Assembly: GCA_944388995.1 (NCBI GenBank)
Contig: CALXKN010000009.1
Coordinates: 1-64,000, forward strand
Source of the DNA: an uncultured Spirochaetota bacterium
GTDB lineage: Bacteria; Spirochaetota; Spirochaetia; JAFGXN01
Length of the DNA: 64,000 nucleotides
Direction: 5' to 3'
The notes beneath the pieces were generated by a model. It made no database searches. It had not been told where the DNA came from and saw only the letters and a program-made list of their open reading frames with translations. Position numbers and translations under genes: made by a program. Positions 42,724-50,071 of the stretch are shown piece by piece. Positions within the stretch are counted from its first letter, which is position 1. Every line of letters begins with the position of its first letter.

Positions 42724-43700
42724 TTTTTACCTCCATAACAACTTAAATCAGTCATTGACCGGGCAAAAAACGGGGATTCGTCATTGACCGGTTCTCCTGA
42801 TACATACTTCAGCCCTCGCTTTCTTTTGTACTCTTCAAACGTTTCCCGCTTGTAAAGTCGGCCGTATACATACCGCTGCGCAAATTCAAGCTGCTCTTTC
42901 GTCGGGACAACCCCCTTGCTTGAGTTCCTTTCTGCTTGCGCATATATGCATATATTCGAGTGCAACTTTTTTAGCTCTTCAACGCGGGTTGCAGCGTCGT
43001 TTACATCCCTTCGCACAAGCAAATAGATAAACAGCTTGTTGTGCATCTTCTTCTTTCGAAGCAACGGCATCCACTTCGCAAAATAATCGACCTGATACAT
43101 TTTGTCGCACGAAAACCGGATATAATTGATCCATTTAATCCGGGATAATAAATCGATAATCTCGGGTGTTAAAAGCATGATGTCCATTCCCTGATTGAGA
43201 TCAACCTCAATCCCGCTTCCCGCAATTTTTTCAAGTTCTCGGATCCCAAAATCGCTTGCCAAAATATTGTTGTCCATCAATACCAGTTTATTCGAGTCGG
43301 ATCTGATTAAATCCTTCACACTCCTGTACGGCCTGATTTTCCCCTCTTTTTTTGGCACAACGCAAAAATCGCAATTATTAATGCAGCCTCTTGTTATGAA
43401 GCCGACTGCATAATCAACTTTCGGATATATCGAATAGTCCGGAAAAGCACTATCTACTTCATCCGGCAAATCATTATAGGCTCCGTACCCAGTACCTCCT
43501 TTAATCGTATTCCGCGGCAAATACTGATTCTCTGGCGTAAAGTCAAAAACCTTAGACGAATACACAAGATCATAGCTATCTCGATAAAATGGATCAAAGA
43601 CTTCGACCTTATCCCCTGCCTTCTTGTGGTATGCGCTAATTTTCATTATTGCGTAATTAGGGTATGTTGTCGCGTCTGAATCATGCAATGCTATTTTCAT
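42720..43700 (-). CDS. Radical SAM-type phage protein
   Basis: 326 aa from ATG 43700 (weak upstream purines). TRGCINNCDFCVVPKKEGKIR (about 105-125) holds the CxxxCxxC cluster of radical SAM enzymes; the following segments (LVLMDNNILAS, VDLNQGMDIMLLTPEIIDLLSRIKWINYIRFSCD) follow the family's barrel. The N-terminus has an ALHDSDATTYPNYAIMKISAYHKKAGD stretch seen in phage members that lack a known substrate. An upstream cobalamin-binding-like half (about 1-100) is possible. In an early operon, so it probably modifies DNA, RNA or a nucleotide. Confidence 0.75.
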   Translation of the reverse strand: MKIALHDSDATTYPNYAIMKISAYHKKAGDKVEVFDPFYRDSYDLVYSSKVFDFTPENQYLPRNTIKGGTGYGAYNDLPDEVDSAFPDYSIYPKVDYAVGFITRGCINNCDFCVVPKKEGKIRPYRSVKDLIRSDSNKLVLMDNNILASDFGIRELEKIAGSGIEVDLNQGMDIMLLTPEIIDLLSRIKWINYIRFSCDKMYQVDYFAKWMPLLRKKKMHNKLFIYLLVRRDVNDAATRVEELKKLHSNICIYAQAERNSSKGVVPTKEQLEFAQRYVYGRLYKRETFEEYKRKRGLKYVSGEPVNDESPFFARSMTDLSCYGGKK

Positions 43701-43765
43701 TTTCTTCGCCGCAAAAAAAAGCCCTCTCGGAACTGCCCACCGTTCGTCAAGGGCAACCGTTCCCC

Positions 43766-44071
43766 TCAGTTTGCCTGCCCTCTGCAACGGGCAATATATT
43801 CCTCAATGTTTTCATCCGTAATATCAAGCCACTCCTCGATACTTTCGGATTTCCACATCTTTCGGCCGTTAATCAACGCGTCCGGACGACCGCCCAACGG
43901 CTGCCTGTAACTGTCGCATTTAACAGTCCCGTATGTCACACCTTTATACTCGCAGGCATCTTTCAGATTGTACCACCGCTGCCGCCCGGCCGTTTGCACC
44001 ATAGCGGCAACCATCTCACGCACAATCTTCTCCAGATCCTCAACCGCATCAAGTTTGACCTCAAAAACCAT
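43766..44071 (-). CDS. Excisionase-like helix-turn-helix protein
   Basis: 101 aa from ATG 44071. A helical start is followed by RQRWYNLKDACEYKGVTYGTVK, then GGRPDALINGRKMWKSESIEEWL, a winged MerR/excisionase-type DNA-binding pattern. Could act in excision or early regulation. Confidence 0.6.
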   Translation of the reverse strand: MVFEVKLDAVEDLEKIVREMVAAMVQTAGRQRWYNLKDACEYKGVTYGTVKCDSYRQPLGGRPDALINGRKMWKSESIEEWLDITDENIEEYIARCRGQAN

Positions 44072-44074
44072 CAC

Positions 44075-44380
44075 TCACCGCCCTTCACCCTCATAACTTC
44101 CGCGTCTGCTTAACCGCTTTGCAATCCGGTTATAAATAACCTTCCGCTCTATTTGACTGTCCGTCATCTTCTGCACACGGGCAATAATCCCGAAAATAAG
44201 CCGCTCCGTATCGTCCATGGAAACAGGCTTAACGGCATGACTTTTTTTCATGTAATCGCGTAAATCATTCTCCGTCCAAACGAAATGGCCGTTTTTTTTC
44301 GGCAGCCGGTGACGCAAGGCCCACGCTGTAACAGACGTAATGTTTTTACAGGCAATTTTCGCCACTTCAGCCGACGTCAT
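44075..44380 (-). CDS. Helix-turn-helix protein
   Basis: 101 aa from ATG 44380 (GGAG-type SD). MTSAEVAKIACKNITSVTAWALRHRLPKKNGHFVWTENDLRDYMKK is a MerR/excisionase-like winged helix; the C-terminus is helical and basic. It ends 3 bases before the next, similar HTH gene, so the two may form a pair. Confidence 0.6.
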   Translation of the reverse strand: MTSAEVAKIACKNITSVTAWALRHRLPKKNGHFVWTENDLRDYMKKSHAVKPVSMDDTERLIFGIIARVQKMTDSQIERKVIYNRIAKRLSRRGSYEGEGR

Positions 44381-45176
44381 CTGCTCCACTCTCCCCGTTG
44401 GATTCAATCAATTTTGTGATTTCGTCGAGACGCCATCTCATACGGGTAATCTGATTTTCAATCCGCTTCTTCTCCGCAATCAGTTTCTCCGTATTGTTCC
44501 CTTCATTTTTCCTTTTCTTCAATTTTTCCCGCACCTCGGCTGCCGACAACCCCTCGCATTCACGTATATCCGCACCGGTAAAAGTTTTTTCTTTATCCGG
44601 AACGGAAAGAAAATCCTGAATCAGAAACGACCCCACTTCCGGCAAGCGCGAAGCTGCCATAATCTTTCTGGCCGAAACTTCGTCAATTTTCAGATTCTCC
44701 GAGAAAACAGCTTTCAACATATATCCGTTGTCAACAGCCTGATTGTGAATCTTTTCGAGAATCTTCCCGTATTCACGCTTCAGCTGTTGGATTTGAGAGT
44801 CGATTTTTTTCAACTCGTCGACCAACGCCATGAACGACTCATCCTCTTCATGCCGGAAACGAAGAACACCGGTCTCTTTCGCCTTTCTCAAAAGCGAATT
44901 ATTCAGCGCGTAGAAATCACTTCCGTGATGCCTCCCGCTGTAAAGAGACTGACCCGAATCCGCTTCTCCCAACAGGTGATGGGTATATTCGTGTATGGCC
45001 GTTCCCATCATTTCATGCTCGGTCCTGAAATTCAAATTATTCAGACAAATCGTCCGATCCGCAATTGTGTAAAACCCGTTGCAAACCTTGCTCTTCTTGC
45101 CTGTCAAAATGACATTGAAATCAGTTTTGCAGGGCTGCAGTGATTTCAATTTCTCTTTAATCTCTACAACCGTCAT
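44367..45176 (-). CDS. HEXXH metallopeptidase-like phage protein (SprT-like build)
   Basis: 269 aa from ATG 45176 (SD GGAGGT). GTAIHEYTHHLLGEADSGQSLYSGRHHGSDFYALNNSLL holds HEYTH with a downstream His, as in SprT-like/minigluzincin peptidases. Residues ~115-160 and ~215-260 are charged coiled coils (LVDELKKIDSQIQQLKREYGKI). Possible processing or anti-repressor role in the early operon; unproven. Confidence 0.6.
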   Translation of the reverse strand: MTVVEIKEKLKSLQPCKTDFNVILTGKKSKVCNGFYTIADRTICLNNLNFRTEHEMMGTAIHEYTHHLLGEADSGQSLYSGRHHGSDFYALNNSLLRKAKETGVLRFRHEEDESFMALVDELKKIDSQIQQLKREYGKILEKIHNQAVDNGYMLKAVFSENLKIDEVSARKIMAASRLPEVGSFLIQDFLSVPDKEKTFTGADIRECEGLSAAEVREKLKKRKNEGNNTEKLIAEKKRIENQITRMRWRLDEITKLIESNGESGADDVG

Positions 45177-45387
45177 CTCCAACCTCCAAAGTTCCCTGAC
45201 GGGAATCAGCCTCTCTCTTCTTTAACGCTCTGTATTCTCTGATGAACCCTTTCAGCCGCTGCCGTTCCCGCTTCTGCTCGGTCGGCTTTAGCCGGTCAAA
45301 CGCATCCGAAACGACAAACTCCGTTTGTGACGCAATCTGTCGGGCAAGCCGTAATTTTTCCGATACCACACAGAGCCCGCAGTCCAT
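45157..45387 (-). CDS. Small helical phage protein
   Basis: 76 aa from ATG 45387 (SD GAGGG). Paired Cys in DCGLCVV at the start, then basic helices (TEQKRERQRLKGFIREYRALKKRE). Overlaps the metallopeptidase-like gene by 20 bases. Not recognised. Confidence 0.55.
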   Translation of the reverse strand: MDCGLCVVSEKLRLARQIASQTEFVVSDAFDRLKPTEQKRERQRLKGFIREYRALKKREADSRQGTLEVGDDGCRD

Positions 45388-45391
45388 ATTT

Positions 45392-45616
45392 TCAAACCCT
45401 CGCTTTCGCATCCTCGATTCTCTCGCTGAGAATATCGGCGTAATTCTGCATGGCCGTCAATTGCTGCCATAACAGTAACAGTTGCTCTACCGAGACAGTC
45501 AAACGGCAAAGCGTTTGTTCTTTAACAAAAGGCTTGAGTTTCGCAATTTTTTCATCCAATTCCGCCTTTTCTTTTGTCAGCGATTCGATAAGCTCTTCGT
45601 TTGTCTTTAATTCCAT
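45392..45616 (-). CDS. Small coiled-coil phage protein
   Basis: 74 aa from ATG 45616 (SD GAGGAGG). Helical throughout: TNEELIESLTKEKAELDEKIAKLKPF, then QTLCRLTVSVEQLLLLWQQL. One base after the upstream stop. Function unknown. Confidence 0.55.
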   Translation of the reverse strand: MELKTNEELIESLTKEKAELDEKIAKLKPFVKEQTLCRLTVSVEQLLLLWQQLTAMQNYADILSERIEDAKARV

Positions 45617-45617
45617 A

Positions 45618-45830
45618 TCATTCCTCCTCAAACAAAGCCGCCTTTTCGGCAAGAACCTCGTCGTATTCCCGCACGATTTCAAGCTCTTTCCGAAGCACTG
45701 TACAATATTCCGTTGTGTTGTATTTTTGCGTCGCCAAGAACTTGTCGAGATGCTCGATTTTATCCGCCAGTCTTTTTCTCTCTGCACCAATCTCGTCAAG
45801 CAACTCTTTTTCCTTTTTTGTCAGTCTCAT
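45618..45830 (-). CDS. Small coiled-coil phage protein, first gene of early operon II
   Basis: 70 aa from ATG 45830 (SD GGAGGAAG). LTKKEKELLDEIGAERKRLADKIEHLDKFLATQKYN indicates a coiled coil. Heads the operon running to 42544, controlled by the promoter at 45971-45999 and the leader terminator at 45841-45880. Confidence 0.55.
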   Translation of the reverse strand: MRLTKKEKELLDEIGAERKRLADKIEHLDKFLATQKYNTTEYCTVLRKELEIVREYDEVLAEKAALFEEE

Positions 45831-45840
45831 CACTTCCTCC

Positions 45841-45880
45841 AAAAAAGAAGCCCGTCCTGCGCGGCTGACACAGGACAGGC
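45841..45880 (-). terminator. Leader terminator before early operon II
   Basis: Reading leftward, GCCTGTCCTG pairs with CAGGACGGGC and runs into TTCTTTTTT, directly before the SD GGAGGAAG. Same design as the leader terminator at 42079-42115. Confidence 0.75.
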
Positions 45881-45899
45881 AAAATAACATCATCTTCCG

Positions 45900-45918
45900 C
45901 CGCAGCCGTCGGCGTTTT
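45900..45918. repeat. 19-bp leader repeat, copy 1
   Basis: CCGCAGCCGTCGGCGTTTT, identical to 46413-46431. Both copies lie in the transcribed leader, downstream of leftward promoters, next to a small hairpin. Confidence 0.85.
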
Positions 45919-45947
45919 TGGAGGGAGAGCTTTTAAGGCTCTTTAAA

Positions 45948-46020
45948 TCACACTTGTGATTTACATATAAAATATAAATCACTATCGTGATATTGTCAAT
46001 ATATTTTTTCACTTTTGTGA
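45948..46020. promoter_or_regulatory. Three operators of repressor II (TCAC-N4-GTGA)
   Basis: TCACACTTGTGA (45948-45959), TCACTATCGTGA (45979-45990) and TCACTTTTGTGA (46009-46020). Centres are 31 and 30 bp apart, about three helical turns, so dimers would lie on one face. The middle one fills the spacer of the leftward promoter. Confidence 0.8.
45971..45999 (-). promoter_or_regulatory. Leftward promoter of early operon II
   Basis: TTGACA (45994-45999), 17 bp, TATATT (45971-45976). The spacer is occupied by an operator, with one operator on each side. The transcript starts near 45964 and carries a small AGAGC/GCTCT hairpin, the 19-bp repeat and the leader terminator. Confidence 0.85.
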
Positions 46021-46052
46021 TTTTTTTTGTATTTATACCCGATATTGTAGAT

Positions 46053-46403
46053 ATGAACATGATTGTAGAACGCATTGATTCACTTTTAAAAAGCAGAAAC
46101 GAAAAAAGAAAAGATTTATGCAACGGGCTCGGAATGGCAGAAAACACTATCTCCGCTTGGTCAAGCAGAGGGACAATCCCGGCAGCCGACATACTGAATG
46201 ATATAGCTATTTATCTTGATACCTCTATCGAATATCTGCTGACAGGAACGGATAAAAGCGGCTTCTCCCAAAAAGAAATTTCATTAATGAAATCTTACAG
46301 GACACTTTCAGACCGTGACAAAAAAACAATTGACGACCTGCTCTCCTCTCTTCTCTCCGATAAACAGTACGAAAGCAATCATGACTCATACTCGAATAAC
46401 TAA
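46053..46403 (+). CDS. HTH (XRE/CI-type) repressor II, no peptidase domain
   Basis: 116 aa from ATG 46053. XRE domain at ~5-65 (EKRKDLCNGLGMAENTISAWSSRGTIPAADILNDIAIYLDTSIEYLLTG), then a short helical tail (LMKSYRTLSDRDKKTIDDLLSSLL), which also occurs in repressor III. No S24 domain. No SD; GATATT is 6 nt before ATG, so probably leaderless. Operators of TCAC-N4-GTGA type lie directly upstream. Confidence 0.8.
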   Translation: MNMIVERIDSLLKSRNEKRKDLCNGLGMAENTISAWSSRGTIPAADILNDIAIYLDTSIEYLLTGTDKSGFSQKEISLMKSYRTLSDRDKKTIDDLLSSLLSDKQYESNHDSYSNN

Positions 46404-46412
46404 GAACGATTC

Positions 46413-46431
46413 CCGCAGCCGTCGGCGTTTT
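46413..46431. repeat. 19-bp leader repeat, copy 2
   Basis: Identical to 45900-45918. Lies downstream of the leftward promoter at 46490-46519, next to an AAGAACCC/GGGTTCTT hairpin. Confidence 0.85.
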
Positions 46432-46465
46432 CGGGAGGAAGAACCCGCAAGGGGGTTCTTATCAA

Positions 46466-46542
46466 TGAGAAATATCTCATCGATAATTAAATATACTGTG
46501 ATTTATCTCATTTTGTCAAGTCGTTTTTTGAGAAATTTCTCA
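46466..46542. promoter_or_regulatory. Operators of repressor III (TGAGAAATNTCTCA)
   Basis: TGAGAAATATCTCA (46466-46479), an imperfect copy TGTGATTTATCTCA (46497-46510) and TGAGAAATTTCTCA (46529-46542). Same layout as the repressor II operators: one downstream of -10, one in the spacer, one upstream of -35. Confidence 0.8.
46490..46519 (-). promoter_or_regulatory. Leftward promoter facing repressor II
   Basis: TTGACA (46514-46519), 18 bp, TATATT (46490-46495), covered by repressor III operators. Transcription leftward would run antisense through the repressor II gene. Confidence 0.8.
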
Positions 46543-46564
46543 TTTTTTTGTCGATAATAAAAAC

Positions 46565-47443
46565 ATGGGAATGGGTGAAGATATTGTCAGAAGAATTGAT
46601 ACTTTGCTGAGAGAAAGGAATGAGAAGCGACTCTCCCTTGCCGAACACTGCGGATTTTCTTTACACGCTATAACAGACTGGTCAAAAAAAGGTTCCGTTC
46701 CGTCGGCGGATAAAGCCGTCGCGATTGCCAACTATTTGGGAGTTTCGATTGAATGGTTGCTGACAGGCAGCGAAAAAGAGGGATTAACGCCCAAACAACG
46801 GGAACTGATTCGAAACTACGAAACCCTCTCCGACCGCGACAAGCGCGCCGTCGACGCCCTCATCGCCTCGCTTCTGACCTCGGAGAACGCCCCCGCCGGT
46901 GAACTCAAAGAGAGCGCGCCCGTCTACCGCGCCGGAAAAAAAACGCCGCCCCTTTCAAAGACGGCGGCCAATACTGCCGAAGAACCGGCGCCGGAATACG
47001 CGGCTGAAAAAAAGAAAGGCTCTCTTGAATTTCTTGATGCAGGAGAAATCATTATGATCCCTTGTCGCGGAATCACGGCCGCAGGCTCGCCGATTGACAT
47101 CTATTCCGTTCCGGATGAATACATCCCCTTCCCGAAAAAACTCCTTCCCGGCGGAAACCCCGAAGACTACTTCTTCGTCAACCTACACGGCGTCTCCATG
47201 ACACAGGCTGACATGAACGACGGCGATTACGTCCTGATTCGCCGCTGCAACGAGCCTCAAGTCGGGAAAATCATGCTGGTACAGCACGACGGCGAAAGCA
47301 CTCTCAAAAAAATCGAAATGGACAAAAACGGCCTCTACCGCCTCTGCTGGCAAGACGGATCCGGGCGCACGCAAACCATCGACTCCGAAAACTGGTCTGT
47401 CCTCGGCGTCTACTGCTGGACAATCAAAGGCTGGCGGAAATAA
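46565..47443 (+). CDS. CI/LexA-type self-cleaving repressor III (HTH + S24 peptidase)
   Basis: 292 aa. XRE domain (~10-70, EKRLSLAEHCGFSLHAITDWSKKGSVPSADKAVAIANYLGVSIEWLLTG), linker, then S24 peptidase: TAAGSP (Ala-Gly cleavage site, about 177), HGVSM (catalytic Ser) with MNDGDYVLI, and ESTLKKIEM (catalytic Lys). It should hold lysogeny and self-cleave on RecA-ssDNA. Start ATG 46565; no SD, GATAAT 6 nt upstream, so probably leaderless. The linker is GC-rich and variable. Confidence 0.9.
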   Translation: MGMGEDIVRRIDTLLRERNEKRLSLAEHCGFSLHAITDWSKKGSVPSADKAVAIANYLGVSIEWLLTGSEKEGLTPKQRELIRNYETLSDRDKRAVDALIASLLTSENAPAGELKESAPVYRAGKKTPPLSKTAANTAEEPAPEYAAEKKKGSLEFLDAGEIIMIPCRGITAAGSPIDIYSVPDEYIPFPKKLLPGGNPEDYFFVNLHGVSMTQADMNDGDYVLIRRCNEPQVGKIMLVQHDGESTLKKIEMDKNGLYRLCWQDGSGRTQTIDSENWSVLGVYCWTIKGWRK

Positions 47444-47459
47444 AGAAAAGAAAAAAGCA

Positions 47460-48230
47460 CTACGAGACCAATTCCTCTTTACGGTCCTCTTTTTCTGACC
47501 AAAGCAAAATATTTATCCCGTAATTGGAAAAGGCTTCTTTTACAGAACCGCTTACAGGTTTATATAAATCATTGAGAAGAACATATAACTTTGAGGCATC
47601 AGGGCGAACATCTTTCGTATCAAGCCACTTAAATACAAGGTTTGTTGCGTTCTCTTTTGTGGAGCTTGTAACAGCTTGAACAAGTCTTTCCGGATATTTT
47701 TTTGACTTCGGAATGCTAAAATCAAACATATGATCAAATCCTGATTTTCCGGAAAACTTTACATGAGGAACGTATCGGACATCATTTTCATCGAACCATG
47801 TGGCAACATCATCAAAAAATAAATTTTGAGTGTGTGATTTTGACAAATAGAACAAATCCCCTACGGACAGCATTGCCTGAATGAGATCATGTTTTTTCCT
47901 CGGAAATGAATCTGCCTCGCAATCAACCGTCAACTGACCGTTGCGTAAATTGACACCGAATCCGGAAACAGTTGACTGTAAAATCTTTTTTCGTTTATCC
48001 GATTCAAACTGACATCCGCAACTGATCAAATCATCAAGAACGTATCCTCCGTCTGTGAGACATATTTTTCCGTTACATTTCGTTGCATAAATTTGGAGAC
48101 AGTCATTATGGCGATCTAAATACGGAGTCGTGATCTCATACATATCGTCTTTTATAAAATCTACAGTCGTATTATCCTTGAGCCATTTATAATATTGGTC
48201 TATATAATCATTAATTTCATTCTTTATCAT
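47460..48230 (-). CDS. DUF1828/DUF1829-type protein
   Basis: 256 aa, ATG 48230, overlapping the previous stop as ATGA. The N-terminal YEITTPYLDRHNDCLQIYATKCNGKICLTDGGYVLDDLISCGC is the DUF1828 pattern; the C-terminal half (FDHMFDFSIPKSKKYPERLVQAV, then LLNDLYKPVSGSVKEAFSNYGINILLWSE) fits DUF1829 and looks like a restriction-endonuclease-related fold. It sits between repressor III and the integrase, the usual place for prophage anti-phage genes. Biochemical role unknown. Confidence 0.7.
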   Translation of the reverse strand: MIKNEINDYIDQYYKWLKDNTTVDFIKDDMYEITTPYLDRHNDCLQIYATKCNGKICLTDGGYVLDDLISCGCQFESDKRKKILQSTVSGFGVNLRNGQLTVDCEADSFPRKKHDLIQAMLSVGDLFYLSKSHTQNLFFDDVATWFDENDVRYVPHVKFSGKSGFDHMFDFSIPKSKKYPERLVQAVTSSTKENATNLVFKWLDTKDVRPDASKLYVLLNDLYKPVSGSVKEAFSNYGINILLWSEKEDRKEELVS

Positions 48231-48673
48231 GTAAATAAATCCGTATTAATTTTCGGCTTTTGTACAATATGACAATAGTCCATAAATACGTTTAAGAACT
48301 CTATACTGTTTGTACATTTATTAAATTCATTGGGCAAAGGATACGCAAATCTATCCCCAAAGCCTTCTTTATAGATATGCAAATGAGTTCCCGGTAATTT
48401 TTTTCCGTCAGGATTTCTGTGCGGAGCAGCATTAATATCCAATCGTAAAAGGATAAGTGTTTTCCTTCCTCTGTTCTGAAAAGTTGTTTTTTCCAGAACA
48501 AAAACGGAGCGGGTTATATCTAAAGAAAACTCTTCGGATTTATCGATAGAAAATAAAGGAATACTCAATTTTCCTCCCATTGACGGAAAGATAAACTTTC
48601 GAGACTCCGTGCAAATCTTTCTTATTTCGAGAAGATAATCTATTACCGACTGCTCCGTATCATCTGCATTCAT
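48227..48673 (-). CDS. DUF6978-like protein, partner of the DUF1828 gene
   Basis: 148 aa from ATG 48673; TATAAT (48680-48685) stands 6 nt before it and there is no SD, so it is probably leaderless. FSLDITRSVFVLEKTTFQNRGRKTLILLRLDINAAPHRNPDGKKLPGTHLHIYKEGFGDRFAYPLP is a distinctive segment often found next to DUF1828/1829 genes. The overlap of 4 bases with the partner implies joint function. Confidence 0.65.
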   Translation of the reverse strand: MNADDTEQSVIDYLLEIRKICTESRKFIFPSMGGKLSIPLFSIDKSEEFSLDITRSVFVLEKTTFQNRGRKTLILLRLDINAAPHRNPDGKKLPGTHLHIYKEGFGDRFAYPLPNEFNKCTNSIEFLNVFMDYCHIVQKPKINTDLFT

Positions 48674-48679
48674 ACATTT

Positions 48680-48685
48680 ATTATA
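48680..48685 (-). promoter_or_regulatory. -10 box 6 nt before the DUF6978-like ATG (leaderless start)
   Basis: TATAAT on the minus strand, ATG at 48673. The -35 area is weak (TTTCAT). No SD is possible in a 0-1 nt leader. Confidence 0.55.
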
Positions 48686-48818
48686 TTGCAAATATACTAA
48701 AAATGAAAGATATATTTAATCGTTAGAGTATAAATTATAATAAAAGGCAATATCGGTAAATCAAAGAATCAGTCAGAAACATTGATTAATCTGTTCCGCA
48801 ATACTTAAAAAGACGCAC

Positions 48819-49934
48819 TCACCCGCCGAACATCTTATCGACATCGGCCTGATATCCGGATAAAGCATTGATTCGCCGCTCCGCCTCTTTATGCGTATAA
48901 TGATCCGTCATCTTTTCGGATTTATGGCCCGTAAAAGCCCTCAGCACATTCTCACTGGTACCGCTGTTAAGAAAGATATCTCTCATCCGCGAATTATAAG
49001 TGTGACGGAGACAGTGCGGCGTAATCGATTTTCCGATCATCGATTCCGAAATCCTTTTCAATTTATTAAAGCGTTCCGGTGTAACATGCAGGCCGTCGAA
49101 ATCAAACATCAAATCATCATCACTTGCATTTTTGAGAGACTTCAGTTCTTTCAAAAAAGAAGTCGTTTGACTCGGAATAATAATATACCGTATTTCGTTT
49201 TGTTTCGGAGACGTTACCCCGTCTGTAACCGACCACTGTTTGGTTATTGAAAGAGCATTTTTCCCGAAATCCAAATCACTCCACCGTAACGCGGCTGCCT
49301 CGCCTCTTCGTATGCCGCTGGACAGCATTAAAACAAAGCAGGCACCCAATGTTGCCGACCCGTAAATCTCTTCCAGTTTTTTAAAATTAAACGGGAACAT
49401 TGTCTTAATGTCCGAATCGGAAAGCACTTCTTTAACCTTAAAGTTTGCCGAGAACGGTTTGATTTTCTCGAGCGGATTTTTCATGATGATATTGTCTTTT
49501 ACGGCAAAATCAAACAAAGATCTGGCTACAATGAGAATCAGATTTTTTGTTGCATTTCTTTTATCCAGATGATTCAGCCAATTCTCGAAATCCCTTGTTG
49601 TAATAGAGGCAAGCTTCTTTTCGCCCCAATGGGAGACAAGTATATTCAACTGCGTCTGTCTTGTCTTTACGGAAGATTTTTTGACGGAATACCCTTTAAC
49701 GTTTTTTTGCTCTTCGTACCGCTCTATATAACCGGCAGCATAATTTTTAAAAATGATTTCGGATTCTATCTGTTTCGGAAGTTTGCCGATATACTCATAG
49801 GCTTCCCGTTTTGTCGCACAGCCCAAACATCTTTTCTGAACACGGACATTTCTCACCGGATCCGTGTAACAATAATACCAATAATGTCCTTTCCCGTTCT
49901 CTTTTTTGCGTTTGAAGATGCTGTAAAAAACCAT
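48819..49934 (-). CDS. int: Tyrosine site-specific integrase
   Basis: 371 aa from ATG 49934. An N-terminal arm-binding AP2-like start (FYSIFKRKKENGKGHYWYYCY), a SAM-like core-binding domain (QLNILVSHWGEKKLASITTRDFENWLNHL) and a catalytic domain with SSGIRRGEAAALRW (Arg), PHCLRHTYNSR (His-x-x-Arg), GHKSEKMTDHYTH (His, Tyr). It inserts and removes the prophage. TTTACT, 17 bp, GATACT ends 6 nt before ATG: leaderless again. It is the rightmost phage gene. Confidence 0.9.
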   Translation of the reverse strand: MVFYSIFKRKKENGKGHYWYYCYTDPVRNVRVQKRCLGCATKREAYEYIGKLPKQIESEIIFKNYAAGYIERYEEQKNVKGYSVKKSSVKTRQTQLNILVSHWGEKKLASITTRDFENWLNHLDKRNATKNLILIVARSLFDFAVKDNIIMKNPLEKIKPFSANFKVKEVLSDSDIKTMFPFNFKKLEEIYGSATLGACFVLMLSSGIRRGEAAALRWSDLDFGKNALSITKQWSVTDGVTSPKQNEIRYIIIPSQTTSFLKELKSLKNASDDDLMFDFDGLHVTPERFNKLKRISESMIGKSITPHCLRHTYNSRMRDIFLNSGTSENVLRAFTGHKSEKMTDHYTHKEAERRINALSGYQADVDKMFGG

Positions 49935-49940
49935 ACAAAA

Positions 49941-49969
49941 AGTATCACCCAAAAAAGGTAAAAAGTAAA
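49941..49969 (-). promoter_or_regulatory. Integrase promoter (leaderless start)
   Basis: TTTACT (49964-49969), 17 bp, GATACT (49941-49946), then 6 nt to ATG 49934. Predicted +1 is the A of ATG or one base away. Confidence 0.6.
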
Positions 49970-50003
49970 GCGTTTGTTGACATTTTGTTGACAGAAAAAA
50001 AGA

Positions 50004-50053
50004 GGGGTTTTCTAACTCGTTATGCTGTAAGCATTTACGAATCAGAAAACCCC
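50004..50053 (-). terminator. htrA terminator and likely right prophage junction region
   Basis: Reading leftward from htrA, GGGGTTTTCT (50053-50044) pairs with AGAAAACCCC (50013-50004) over a 30-base loop containing GTAAATGCTTAC, then TCTTTTTTT. Integrase lies directly to the left, so attR should fall within 49,935-50,071; no matching attL was found in the window. Confidence 0.6.
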
Positions 50054-50071
50054 AAAAACAAAAAGGAGGAG

